The translations under genes and the position numbers were made by a program. A DNA stretch of 64,000 bases from Craspedostauros australis (Eukaryota > Bacillariophyta > Bacillariophyceae > Mastogloiales > Achnanthaceae): assembly GCA_026770025.1 (NCBI GenBank), contig JAMXDE010000040.1, positions 1 to 64,000 on the forward strand. The letters are read 5' to 3'. Positions 55,601-64,000 of the stretch are shown here, one piece after another. Below the pieces are notes generated by a model. It did not search any database. It was given only the letters and a program-made list of their open reading frames with translations, and was not told the origin of the DNA. Within the stretch, counting starts at the first letter, position 1. The number at the start of each line of letters is the position of its first letter.

Positions 55601-58114
55601 GGGAACCCCGTCGTCGTGAGCAGGGGTATCGGAGAAGAGCGTATCCATCGCAACCGTCTCATGGAGACGGTCGACGTTGGCCGCTGGGAACCGAGACTTG
55701 AAATGCTTGCGCATGGAGAAGCGCTCGGCGGTACGGTACCACTGGGAGGTGCACCGAAGAGTGTCGCGAACGCGACGAGCTGGTATCCAACCGAAGTGGG
55801 GGCGGAGAGCCTCGTAGTCGGCAGGCTTGCGAGTGGCAATGATGCTGCCCGGGTTGTCAGCAATGTCGGCTTGGCGAGCACCAGTGTAGGCCGTGAGAAC
55901 GGTAGAGTTGTTCTCGCGGCGCTGGAGTGCTGCGGCGTCACCATCGGCGACGTCGTCGAGGTTCATCTCCTGGTCGAGGGAAGAAGGGTCCCATTCGTCG
56001 TCCGCGGTGAAGTCGACATGTGGATACTTGTCGAGTTCGGAGCAGGTGGGCTTGGCCATGTCCATGTAGGACAGGCCTTGCCGGACAGCCAGTGGGATGG
56101 TGTGGCCTCCTGGTGTGATGATGGTCTGGCGACCTCCAGGGAGATTCCGTGGGCGTTCATTGACATCCATTCCGAAGGTACCAAGCTGGTTGGATGAATG
56201 GATGGTCTTGCCCTTTCCGTAGAGCGCGTATTGGTGGAATTTACCAATGATGGGCCCTTCGGTGGTCTGGATGAGACCAGCAACCGTACCGATGTCGAGG
56301 TTGGCGATGGCAGAGTCACCAATGCCACTGACATTGGCAGTGTGCCCTGTCTTGCAGAGAACGAGGACGTCATCGCCAGCCAGGCCACCATTGGCACCGC
56401 TGTCGACGAGAGAGCCAGAGTGGTCTTTGACAAGCTTATTGAAGCTGTACCGGACCACCGTGGAGTTGGCAAGGCGCCAGGTCTGGCCCTTGTAGACCAG
56501 CTGAGGAGTATCGTCAGACGAAGAGGTGGACTTGGTCTGTGCGAGAAGGCGATTGATGGCAGTGGACTGGTCACCAGCCTTGGAAGAGTCGGTGTTACCA
56601 GCAGGCGGAGTCGCGGAAGGAGTGTCGGTGGTACCCGAAGATGTGGCAGCGTTGTTGGCAGCTCGGTGGGAGTCAGCCTTGCCCTTGCCCTTGTTCTTGC
56701 GCCACTTGCCCTTTGCCTCAAGGAAAGCCTTACGCTGATCCTTGGACATCTCGCGCCATTCCTCGTTGGGAATGGAACGGCGGTCGTCCTTGGCATAGTC
56801 CTTGCCATTGCCTTTGCCAGCAGAGCCGCTGGTCTTGGCGTTGTTGACCTTGCGCCGAGATGTGGTGCGAGGCTGGTTGGCATCGAGGGATTGTGCCTCA
56901 TCTCGAACGAACTCGAGGAGGTCTTCGAAGGAGACACCAACCTTGATGAAGCCGCGAGATTGCTTGTGACGTTGACGGGAGTTGGACTTCACGTTGGTGT
57001 AAGCCCGAGTCAAGTCGACATCGGGACCGATGGCGGTGCGCAACCATTGCTGCTTGACCGCCTCATCGACACATGCATCATCGAGCTCTTCGATGTCGTC
57101 GAGCTTGGTCTCCCAAGCATCAAGGAATTGCTCCCGGCTCTTGGTCCAAGTCTGGTCCAAGCGGAAGGCGACGATGGCATCGCGGTACTTGATGGAGAGC
57201 GTCTCGCCGACGACGCCACTGGTGTAGCTGTCAACGAGATCAGCGTAGGCCGCGCGGCCATCGCAAGACTTCTTGTAGGCACGGATGATGCGCCGACTCT
57301 TGGAAGTCTTGACATGCTCAGTGAGCACGGCGAAGAGGTAGCGATTCTGGCTCGCGAAGAAGGCCTCGTCCTTGGTTGCTGGCATGAAGTCCATGTCGAG
57401 ATGGTGGTTGAGTCCATGAGAGAAGGAAAGAGTCTCGAAGGTCCGCATGAAGGTGAGGAAGTGCTTGTCGTCCTTCAGTGTCGGAAGCGACAGACTCTCT
57501 CGCTTGGTCGCCTTGCTGAACTCCTTGACGTAGTCAGCCGGTAGCTCCATGGCTTGGACACCTTGTAAGTTGGAAGAGGGTGCCATGGATGGAGTCACAG
57601 GTGGTTGCGGGAAGGCAGGATCAGGCACCGAAGCCGAAGGATCGAATCCGAAGTTCACATGCAGTGGTTCTTCAGGCACAGGACGGAATGCGGATGGAGG
57701 AGTGGAGTGGTTGTTCATCCCCATCGGAGACGGCAACGGCGAGCTTGCAGTCGAACGCGAGTGCGAAGACGGAAGGGAAGGGTTGTTCTGCTCAGCTGTG
57801 AACGCCATGAACGAGGTACGATCGAGATCGTTCCAGGTGTTGTCGTCGAGGATGGCTTGGGTGAGATACCACTTGCCAAGGTTGAGGATCTTGCGGATGT
57901 GGTTCACTCCGAGTACGGCGACGATGGTTTCGCCATCATCGATCTCATCGCGAAGTTGGAAGCTGCGAAGATCATCTTCGGTGAGCGAGACAAGGTCAAG
58001 AGGGCTGACGATGTCCGCATGGGCGATGATGTCGCGAGGAGTGGAGTCCGAAGGGATGCCGATGACACCGAAGATGTGATCCAAGGTGGCGAGATCCATC
58101 TCAGGAGTCGACAT
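52613..58114 (-). CDS. Copia gag-pol polyprotein
   Basis: This is one 1833-aa ORF without a frameshift. Residues 1 to about 500 are gag-like with a Lys-rich tail. The aspartic protease motif LVDSGANGG lies at about 570. The integrase has D at about 822 (VAMDTLFSD), D at about 886 (LMSDNAKAQ) and E at about 921 (NGAERRIQDIK). Reverse transcriptase spans from about 1350 to 1600, with YVDDL at about 1494 and KALYGLRTSGARFHE upstream. RNase H is C-terminal (TFVDANLL at about 1698, ATYGSEFVAARQ at about 1741, GDNQSV at about 1774). The order protease-integrase-RT-RNase H is diagnostic of Ty1/copia. The TGRSATG / TYGSEFVAAR RNase H style recalls the GalEa and diatom CoDi-like groups. I saw no CCHC zinc knuckle. 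All catalytic residues appear intact. Confidence 0.95.
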   Translation of the reverse strand: MSTPEMDLATLDHIFGVIGIPSDSTPRDIIAHADIVSPLDLVSLTEDDLRSFQLRDEIDDGETIVAVLGVNHIRKILNLGKWYLTQAILDDNTWNDLDRTSFMAFTAEQNNPSLPSSHSRSTASSPLPSPMGMNNHSTPPSAFRPVPEEPLHVNFGFDPSASVPDPAFPQPPVTPSMAPSSNLQGVQAMELPADYVKEFSKATKRESLSLPTLKDDKHFLTFMRTFETLSFSHGLNHHLDMDFMPATKDEAFFASQNRYLFAVLTEHVKTSKSRRIIRAYKKSCDGRAAYADLVDSYTSGVVGETLSIKYRDAIVAFRLDQTWTKSREQFLDAWETKLDDIEELDDACVDEAVKQQWLRTAIGPDVDLTRAYTNVKSNSRQRHKQSRGFIKVGVSFEDLLEFVRDEAQSLDANQPRTTSRRKVNNAKTSGSAGKGNGKDYAKDDRRSIPNEEWREMSKDQRKAFLEAKGKWRKNKGKGKADSHRAANNAATSSGTTDTPSATPPAGNTDSSKAGDQSTAINRLLAQTKSTSSSDDTPQLVYKGQTWRLANSTVVRYSFNKLVKDHSGSLVDSGANGGLAGDDVLVLCKTGHTANVSGIGDSAIANLDIGTVAGLIQTTEGPIIGKFHQYALYGKGKTIHSSNQLGTFGMDVNERPRNLPGGRQTIITPGGHTIPLAVRQGLSYMDMAKPTCSELDKYPHVDFTADDEWDPSSLDQEMNLDDVADGDAAALQRRENNSTVLTAYTGARQADIADNPGSIIATRKPADYEALRPHFGWIPARRVRDTLRCTSQWYRTAERFSMRKHFKSRFPAANVDRLHETVAMDTLFSDTPAHDDGVPGHGGCTMLQVYVALDSRFTAGFPMPSESRISDTLRDFIRRHGAPDLLMSDNAKAQIGNKVMEILRQYHIKDHQSEPEHQHQNGAERRIQDIKRTTNGVMDRMGTPDRFWLICTLYVIDLFNHIAQVTAGSITPLQAAFGQRPDISKFLSYRWWQPVYYRVDNPAFPSQSKERSGRWAGPCLHKGDDLTFWVLDDETQRLLPRSAIRPADDSATRNLRADFPSPIVGEDDGSDAMNVANGEPDDDISVPPDSDPIVHSLADSILADRRGTDPETVGNAKVHIPKFSPEDLVGMTFIHEKDGQQVRAEVVQKVNDLDAANHQRIKMLLALADGETHDLISYVELADIIERQQEHSDDPDAKWEFDSIIGHEGPFSSSSPSYKGSSFNVIVKWGDGSTSTEPLSIMIQDDPVSCAAYGRRHELLDEPGWKRLKRLAIRTNRLERQVHKSKTFNHAPTFQFGVQVPRNHKEAMRLDDKNGNTLWADAEKKEMDQLFGYHTFKSLGKGVPVPSGFQKIRLQWVYAVKHDLRHKARCVAGGRLADPCKDASYAGVVSLRSLRLSLLAGELNGIPTWVGDIGNAYLEAFTQERICFIAGDEFGDFAGHTMQIVKALYGLRTSGARFHEALADTLRDMGFLQCRSDPDVWMRDANSHWEYVCVYVDDLTATMADPKAFFDTLSSKYGYQLKGVGPIKYHLGADFGRDPDGTLKLSPQSYIKRMMENYERMFGELPRKISCPLDKADSPELDTSSKLSETDKRKFMSLIGALQWCISLGRFDISVAVMTLARFRSAPRQGHLDRAKRVYGYLRKHPDAAIRFRTCVPRFDLHYEVPNHDWIYSVYGKTSEEIPDDIPEPKGKPVRTTTFVDANLLHCQVTGRSATGALHMVNQTPIEWFSKRQGTVETATYGSEFVAARQATEQIISLRLALREMGIPIDGPSWMLGDNQSVITSSTVPKSMLSKRHNALAYHRVRSAVAAGILYFIKIPGTQNVADVMTKFLP

Positions 58115-58420
58115 GATTGGCGATGGATGGATGGAGAGAGTGGATGCGGATGCTGGAGGCTGAAGGGTAGCTGAGGCTGGAGTGCACTGACTGAATCGTC
58201 TTCTGATGCGGGAGGGTGCTGCAGGAAGTCTTGGATGGCTGAGTGGGGAGGCCCGAACTCAGCAGAGGAACCGAAAGGAGGGCGTTCTGCGAATGCGAGA
58301 AAGCCGAGGGAAAGCCGAAATCATGTCGTCGCGTGATGGAAGGTGAAGGGGTCGCTCGTGGATGGACGAGGGATGAAGGATGGATGGATTGTCACGCAAT
58401 CAATTCAGTAGGTGAAAGCT
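58115..58420 (-). other. Untranslated leader of the copia element
   Basis: About 300 bp lies between the primer-binding site and the gag-pol ATG. It is non-coding and purine-skewed on the plus strand, and presumably holds packaging signals. Confidence 0.6.
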
Positions 58421-58434
58421 TGCGACTGTTAATC
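58421..58434 (-). promoter_or_regulatory. Primer-binding site, complementary to tRNA-Asn anticodon arm
   Basis: The plus strand reads tgcgactgttaatc and abuts the 5' LTR directly. This equals the anticodon arm (GTT anticodon) of eukaryotic tRNA-Asn as I recall the yeast sequence. It implies priming by a tRNA fragment cut in the anticodon region, as known for Drosophila copia with a tRNA-iMet half. Confidence 0.75.
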
Positions 58435-59057
58435 TGTTAGAACGAAATCAGGGATAGGATTCCGCACCGAAACGTAGAGTGATCAGATCGTTGTTGGGGT
58501 GAGGATGAGTGTTGTTATTGAGTATTATTCGTATGAGTAGTAGGAATGCAGGCGAGCTCACAAGATGGTTTCTTGAGAACTGTGAGCATGAGAGAGGCAT
58601 GACATGATCTCATGCAATTGCAAGTAGAATTAACACGGAGACAACACGACAAATGTGCGTGTTACTGCGTGGAGAAGATTTGCAAAAGTCAATGAACAAA
58701 ACACCGCGATACCCCGTGTTGTGAATTACGTCTTCTCACGATGTTGCTAGTAGTACGATCACACGATTGATCGTATTCACTTGAGAAGGTCATGGCAAGA
58801 TTCGCACGTGTCGCACCCAAGACCGAAGTCTGTCCTGATTGGGCAGAGAGGTTCATCTTGGCAAGAAATTCATTTCCGCGACATCCGAAATCTGTGATTG
58901 ACGGGAAAACGGTTCTTGCGACGCGAAATGTGACACAAATTTGACACAACGGATTTTCGACCAAAATTTCCGTTCGGAACGGAAAAGGTAAGAAAAGTGG
59001 AGATTTCTGATTGGTCGACGGGTGTCGCTATTGTTAGAGATTTAGCGTGCGCTAATA
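58435..59057 (-). repeat. 5' LTR of the copia element
   Basis: This is 623 bp and matches the 3' LTR except at two positions. Transcription of the minus-strand gag-pol would start within it. Confidence 0.95.
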
Positions 59058-59062
59058 CCCCA
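59058..59062. repeat. Target-site duplication CCCCA (right)
   Basis: This is an exact match to 51879-51883. Confidence 0.92.
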
Positions 59063-59107
59063 GGTTCGCTTGGGGCGACACCTGATGCCCCTTGGACTTC
59101 TAGCATC
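59063..59107 (+). pseudogene. Continuation of the decayed gag-like ORF
   Basis: After removing the copia element and one CCCCA, the frame from 51883 continues here without interruption (PGSLGATPDAPWTSSI) until the inverted LTR begins. Confidence 0.5.
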
Positions 59108-59900
59108 TGTTGGCAAGTTCCGCTCATGGATACTCTTGCAATTGCTGAAAACGATGTTGGTAGTTACAATTCTCTTGGCCATTTCATAATGTTGTTACTC
59201 CAATGCTCTCAGTGTCTCTTGTTGTCCTGCCGAATGATCTTGGCGCGCCTCTCCAACTATGAGTCGGTATGCAAGATGCTCTCTTGCTATGGCTCATATT
59301 CTCTCTTGATGTAGTGTGTTCATGAAACACGATATCTCATGCTCGATATGTACTCCATATTCAGCACATACTCTGTCGCCTCATTCTCTATTGGCCTACT
59401 ACTCCACGAGTAATCGCCAATATCTCACACTTCACTCCTCCTTGTATATCCATGATCTCAATGTCCCTTGGTCATCGAATCTTTCCCTTCTTGATCTAGT
59501 GTGGAGACAGATGTCGATGTAGTGACACGATGCCATCTTGTCGACGTCAGCTGTCAGCTTCTATGCTTCTTCTGATTCCTTGTTCCATCAATGATGCGAT
59601 GGTCTGGTGAGGATATAGTCATTTGAGGTTTAGATGGGCAATACATCGAGCCTCGCTTGATGCCATACGTTTCCATTGGTTGATGGACGGACAAAATTCC
59701 TGATGCTCTCAGAAATCATTGTTTGCAATTTCCTCCAGAAATTCTGCTCATTTTATTGTATTCGATTTCGTGATGCGATTTCGACAAATCACAGTTCACC
59801 ATTGACACCAATGTAGTTGTACCGTCTGTACATGAGTGTAAGAGAATAGCGGGTGAACGATGCATATACACATACACATACACATATGCACATCCCAACA
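59108..59900 (-). mobile_element. LTR copy, inverted relative to 50811-51610
   Basis: On the minus strand it starts TGTTGGGATG and ends TTGCCAACA. It aligns along its length with the solo LTR but is clearly diverged; conserved blocks include ttctggaggaaatt and ccgactcatag. I found no clear target duplication, so it may be a truncated or rearranged copy. Confidence 0.75.
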
Positions 59901-60711
59901 ACCCAAGAGAAGCAATGAAACCTCATGAAGACATGGTACTCAACATGTCCACTGCAAGCATGCTCCTCAAACAAGACATCCAAGAAGATGAACAAACAGA
60001 GCTGACACCATCAGAGTTGCAGCAAATCTGACCGGTATATATGTGAAATTTGGAAAACGCAAAGTCAAAGAACGCATCTGCCAGGAAGTGCGACAAATCA
60101 AGCTTATTTCTATCTCGAAACCAAGCGCGGCAACCCTTATTGAGCAGAGCATAGTGAACTTGAGCAGAATGTCTCAGAATGGAGTACAAAACAGTAAGAG
60201 CCAGCATCACTCTTCACAGCTTTCCCTATCTACTTTCCACGTACAAATCGTATCAACCAAAAATACTGGCCAGAGGTCGTTCTCCACACTCAACCCAGAC
60301 ACTCACAGTGTTTCTTCCATTTGATTCATCGCGCGTCGTCGCGCCAACCTTCAGTGCTGGTTTGGGTACACTGTCCGTTAGATACGTCCGCTAAGTTCGT
60401 TGTTTATCTCCGGTCTATTTATTCTGTCCGTAATGGTTGTCCGTAATGTCCTGTCATTTTGTCCGATCTCTCTGCCTGAAACAGGTACAATTGAAACGCA
60501 ATAGCGTAACCCTAGGTACGCGTACCAGGATTTCGGATGGCTCGCTTTGCTGTCTCAACACTGTGTTTTTAGTCCCGGTATATTAAGTCACCAGTAACAC
60601 AATTGAAAATTGGACAAAATAGGGAGATATCGCATGTAATTTGATGAGTCCCAGGGTCCAAAATAACCTGATAGAGACATTTATTTTGGGGGGTGGATGA
60701 GAATTTCGCTT
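59901..60711. other. Repeat-rich spacer
   Basis: No gene is supported. It may include further remains of the gag-like element (an ORF-like stretch near 60040-60324) and a motif near 60632-60652 (catgtaatttgatgagtccc) that recurs in the palindrome's right arm. Confidence 0.5.
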
Positions 60712-60772
60712 CTTCAAATTACATGCCATGTCAAACGAAACTTTCGTTTGACATGGCATGTAATTTGAAGAG
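60712..60772. repeat. Perfect 30-bp inverted repeat with 1-nt loop
   Basis: The arms 60712-60741 and 60743-60772 are exact reverse complements around a single C at 60742. They could form a long hairpin. A half-copy motif (catgtaatttgatgagtccc) lies about 80 bp to the left, suggesting a foldback or MITE-type element. Confidence 0.9.
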
Positions 60773-61194
60773 TCCCGCCAAATACGAACTCCACGCGGAA
60801 GTATACTGAATTGACAATTTTTTATCCAATCAGAAGCGTACATGTTTCTTCGGTTCGCATCTTCATTGTTCTTGAATTGCCTTGTTTCTTTCCTAGACTA
60901 TCGTTGATGTGAACGGTTCGAGTCAAGCTGATCCTTGCCTTTTCGCAGGCTTTGTCCTCAGGCAACCAATTCCACACATGTCGAGACATGTTTTGGAGAA
61001 GTCGTAGTTGTTGTTTACCACATAGATTATAGTCTTTAACTATGCGCCGTAGGCGCTTTGTGACGCCTCGTTTTTCTGCATGAGTCATCCGGCAGGAACG
61101 GATGATGTTGGGGAAGCTGCTGTCCTTGTGGTGTATTCGATTGTGTGCATTATATAGCGTGCATTAGATAGTGTAGGTGTAGTTAGAGCATGCA
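60773..61194. other. Spacer upstream of the non-LTR element's 3' end
   Basis: I see no gene here; the sequence is A+T-richer than the gene-dense region. Confidence 0.55.
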
Positions 61195-64000
61195 TGTTAT
61201 AATAATAGTAATAACGCACAGATTATCCCCTCACACGAGGGTCGCCTCGAAAGCTTTAACGTCGCCGGCGTACAGCAAGCCCATACGGGCCGACTGCGCT
61301 CGAACGACCTACCTAGATCTCTCACTCCTTGGTCTACCACGGGTTGCCAATTCCACGGGCCATCAAACATACCGCACTGGGCACGCAACTGTTGTCGCCG
61401 TGCACTTCGCATTCTTTTTCTGTCATGGTGGAAGACGCCGCTGCCGTACCTGCCGTACCTGCCTGCCTGCTATACGCTGTCGCGCCGCATACGTCTTCCG
61501 TTTTTGCCGCCGTCCAAGCGGACTTCTTGTTCGTCGCTGCACTCCTGCCAGTCGAGCCGCCCTGACATGCTGGACCCACCGCATCTGGTTCTGCGCAGAC
61601 TGTGCCCGAACCGCTGCCTCTGTCGTATAAGTCAGCAGTCTGGTGTCGTCGCCACCGATGTCCTGTGTGCCTTTGCGCCACTCGTCCTGTACCGCCTGCT
61701 TCGCTTCCCGGGAGATTTCGGCAGCTTCGGCCGCAACTTCGCTTTCATGCAGCACTTTGTTGCGCGCCGTCCATGCTTTCCACCTGACTTCCCAGAGCCC
61801 TGCCATAGCTTTCGCAATCCAATTCGCCGGCCGTCCGGGGCTATCGTTCGCCAGCATGGTGGATTCCTGAATCTTCTGCCACTTTGCCGACCACCGTCCT
61901 CTTACCAGCATGCCCCAGCCTATCGCTGCTTGTTCTTCCACTGCTTTCCTCAGCTGTGGACCACCATCGATAGATACTGTCCTGCCTTCGCTCCATGCAC
62001 GCACCTGTCGCACAAGCTCTCTCACCATCGTCCCATCTCCTCTCGCCGCCATCATCTGAGTCTCCCATTGCTTCAAAGCCTCGAGTCGCACCGCCACCGC
62101 CAGTGGATGTGCGCATTGCATCACATGCTCCGTGGTCTCTTCTTGATCTTTGCATATTGGGCACTTGTCATTGCTCCAAAACCTCCATTTGCGCATGTTG
62201 CGCCCGACCGGCCCAAAGCTGCACGCGTGCTTTGCCACCCACTTCCGTCTCGACGGCTTCAGACTTGCCATTGCCAGTCGAGCTGCATGAGCGTCGACCT
62301 CTCCTGCTTCCTCCTTTTGGAGCCGGCCTACTTTGCATTGCCAGTGTACTGTCCGTCGCCCCTGAATGCACCTTCGTAGCATCGACGCCGTATCAGTACA
62401 CACCTTTCTCCCGCCGACCCATATCGCCCATTCCTGGTGGCACATTTCTTCGTCTTCACACGCCGCTGTCGCAGACTGAGCTGCCCCTGCGGCTTTGTCG
62501 ACGTCGTCGTTCCACACTGCATACTCATCCTGTTTCACACCTCGGTCCCGCTCCAGCTGATGGCCGTAGACATGCTTGTACTTCAGCTGTACTGTCAGCC
62601 TCCGCTGGATACTTCGGATTTCGCGGAGCATGTCAAAGTGTTGCACTGACACGCCCACATCCCGAGTGTATTCCACAGCGTGAATCCCGGCCATCTTGTT
62701 GTCACACGCGACGATGATTTCCTTTCCTTGCACCGCTGGGCCGGCCCCGTGCGCCTCTATGATCGCTTCAACCCTACGTAGGGCTTGCAGGATGCCACCT
62801 ATCTCGGCTCTGTATGCGCTCTTACCTCCTCGCGCCCTGGGACTGCGCTTGCTGCCGACACTTGGCCTCGCCTCTGCCCTTGGATATTGAGAGAGTATGC
62901 TGCAGTGCTCCGTCCGTTTTTGTACGACCCATCGGTACTGATAACCGCCTTGCCTTGGAGCACCGCCTCCAGCCACCGCTGCTTGGACCGTCTCACCCGC
63001 GTGTTGTGCTGGTTTCCGTGGCGTCCTGCTCGGCCCCCTGTACCCACAACTCGCATTCGTTCTGGCCGCTCCCGCACATAGACCACCCTCCAGTCTTCTG
63101 GCGGCTCCTTCGCCGTTTCTCCCGATCGTACGTATTCTGCTACGCCTGAGGCCTTGCCTCCATATGCGTTCCATCGTCGCCATTTGTGTGCCTTCTCTCG
63201 CGCCCATATTATCCTTCCATCATCACTGCGTATTGCGCCGACGTTTGTGATATCCCACATCGTCCCTTGCCGTGCCGCTGTCGCTACTCGTCGGAGTGCT
63301 TGGTCCCACAACTTCCAGTCCTTTCACGGCACCTTGCCTTGCCGTGGCCAGTTGATGTGCCTCTGTCCTTGCCATTTTCCTTCATCGCTGTACTGTTGCC
63401 TGGCCATTACTCTTTGGCGGCGCTCATCAATCACGTCTGCCACGCTTACCACTTGCATGATAATGCGGCATCGGTTCAGCCGAACTTGTTGCACCCTGCT
63501 GTAGCCTTCATCGCGAAACGCTACCATGAGCCATTCATCTTTGTCTTGTGCAAGCGCTGCCGTTGCTGTCTTCTCCCGGATCCTGATGCCGCACTCGCTG
63601 GCTTCCTTCCACACGGTCTTGACCCAACATGCTGTCGCCAAGAACTCCCACTCCTTGTATCCGATCTCAAATAAGGATGTGCCCACTCCTACTTCCGTCT
63701 TCATTGCTTGTATGCTCCCTCTCATCAGCTTGCCGGTCATTGTCATCCTTTCGCCATGCTCAAGGACCATCTTCATGTGTTCCACCACTTGCGTTGTATG
63801 CAACTCATGCAGGTCTGCACCCAGCCACCCTGCTGTTGCATACGCCATTTCTCTTGGGAACCCCTTATTGAAGCCCACTTTCGACATCATAGTCTTCCAC
63901 ACTGGCTTCAAAATGCCGTTGCACTGCTCTCTTGACAATTGGGCCACCGGTAACACATACTCCAGCTTCTTCATCAGCACTGTTCGCACCGCAAATTCGG
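61195..64000 (-). mobile_element. Non-LTR retrotransposon, 3' part, decayed
   Basis: The element runs off the window end. In minus orientation, 63989-63324 encodes a post-RT region (SREQCNGILKPVWKTMMSKV, GWLGADLHELHTTQVVEH). The same frame continues past a TGA (63324-63326) into 63311-62799, which has an RNase H start, VISTDGSYKNGRSTAAYSL. A frameshift near 62830 moves the rest to the frame of 62790-61423: AEIGGILQALRRVEAI (Glu motif), VACDNKMAG (Asp motif), and a zinc-binding CPICKDQEETTEHVMQC. This order (RT, RNase H, CCHC-like zf-RVT) is that of RNase H-bearing LINE-type elements. It ends near 61195 in an ATT/ATA repeat rather than poly-A. At least one stop and one frameshift make it inactive. 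Confidence 0.8.

Larger units (their letters stand above)
51884..59057 (-). mobile_element. Ty1/copia LTR retrotransposon, intact
   Basis: The element is 7174 bp, flanked by CCCCA duplications, with LTRs of 624 and 623 bp that differ at one substitution (51905 region: gatggg versus gatagg) and one G-run indel (near 52357). It carries a primer-binding site, a purine tract and a single 1833-codon gag-pol ORF, all in minus orientation. The near-identical LTRs and open frame indicate a very recent insertion. It sits inside the decayed gag-like ORF. Confidence 0.97.

Noticed and set aside
53474-57544. Large plus-strand ORFs inside the copia element
   Set aside because: They are antisense shadows of the gag-pol polyprotein.
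61504-62717. Plus-strand ORFs across the non-LTR element
   Set aside because: The minus strand carries the RNase H and zinc-finger motifs; the plus ORFs are shadows.

Overview
The window is nuclear DNA of a photosynthetic eukaryote with a secondary, red-lineage plastid, most likely a diatom or related stramenopile. Four or five predicted proteins begin with a signal peptide that ends in an A-F / A-Y plastid-targeting motif (SCA|FAAN, TSA|FATG, ANG|F, ASA|Y). Genes carry zero to two short GT-AG introns. Disordered, low-complexity proteins are common, and the mobile elements are a Ty1/copia retrotransposon, LTR fragments and a non-LTR retrotransposon remnant.

Positions 1-32423 are a head-to-tail tandem array of a unit of about 8.94 kb (breakpoints at 5797, 14739, 23678 and 32424; the window opens inside a unit). 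Each unit carries a broken Ser/Arg-rich gene (+), a second hypothetical gene (+), a plastid-targeted coiled-coil membrane protein gene (-) with a length-variable repeat, and a chimeric 5'-truncated MGDG synthase pseudogene (-). The last unit runs into the complete MGDG synthase gene (31237-33942). The chimera junction suggests that the array arose by unequal crossing-over between this gene and a diverged, damaged paralogue. Copies are nearly identical. Differences are microsatellite and minisatellite lengths, one substitution, and five homopolymer indels confined to the first 1.9 kb.

Positions 33943-49520 are ordinary gene-dense DNA: a plastid-targeted protein of unknown function, a plastid mTERF-like protein, a secreted or plastid membrane protein of unknown family, the glucosidase II beta subunit, a SET-domain methyltransferase and the signal peptidase complex subunit SPC22/23. 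Plastid lipid synthesis, plastid nucleic-acid regulation and ER glycoprotein processing are therefore neighbours, with no sign of operon-like organisation.

Positions 49521-64000 are a transposon graveyard. A decayed gag-like ORF is split by a solo LTR (target duplication GGGCC) and by a young, intact 7.2 kb copia element (target duplication CCCCA, LTRs differing at two positions, apparent tRNA-Asn half-molecule primer site). An inverted copy of the solo-LTR family, a 30-bp perfect palindrome and the 3' part of a non-LTR retrotransposon follow.
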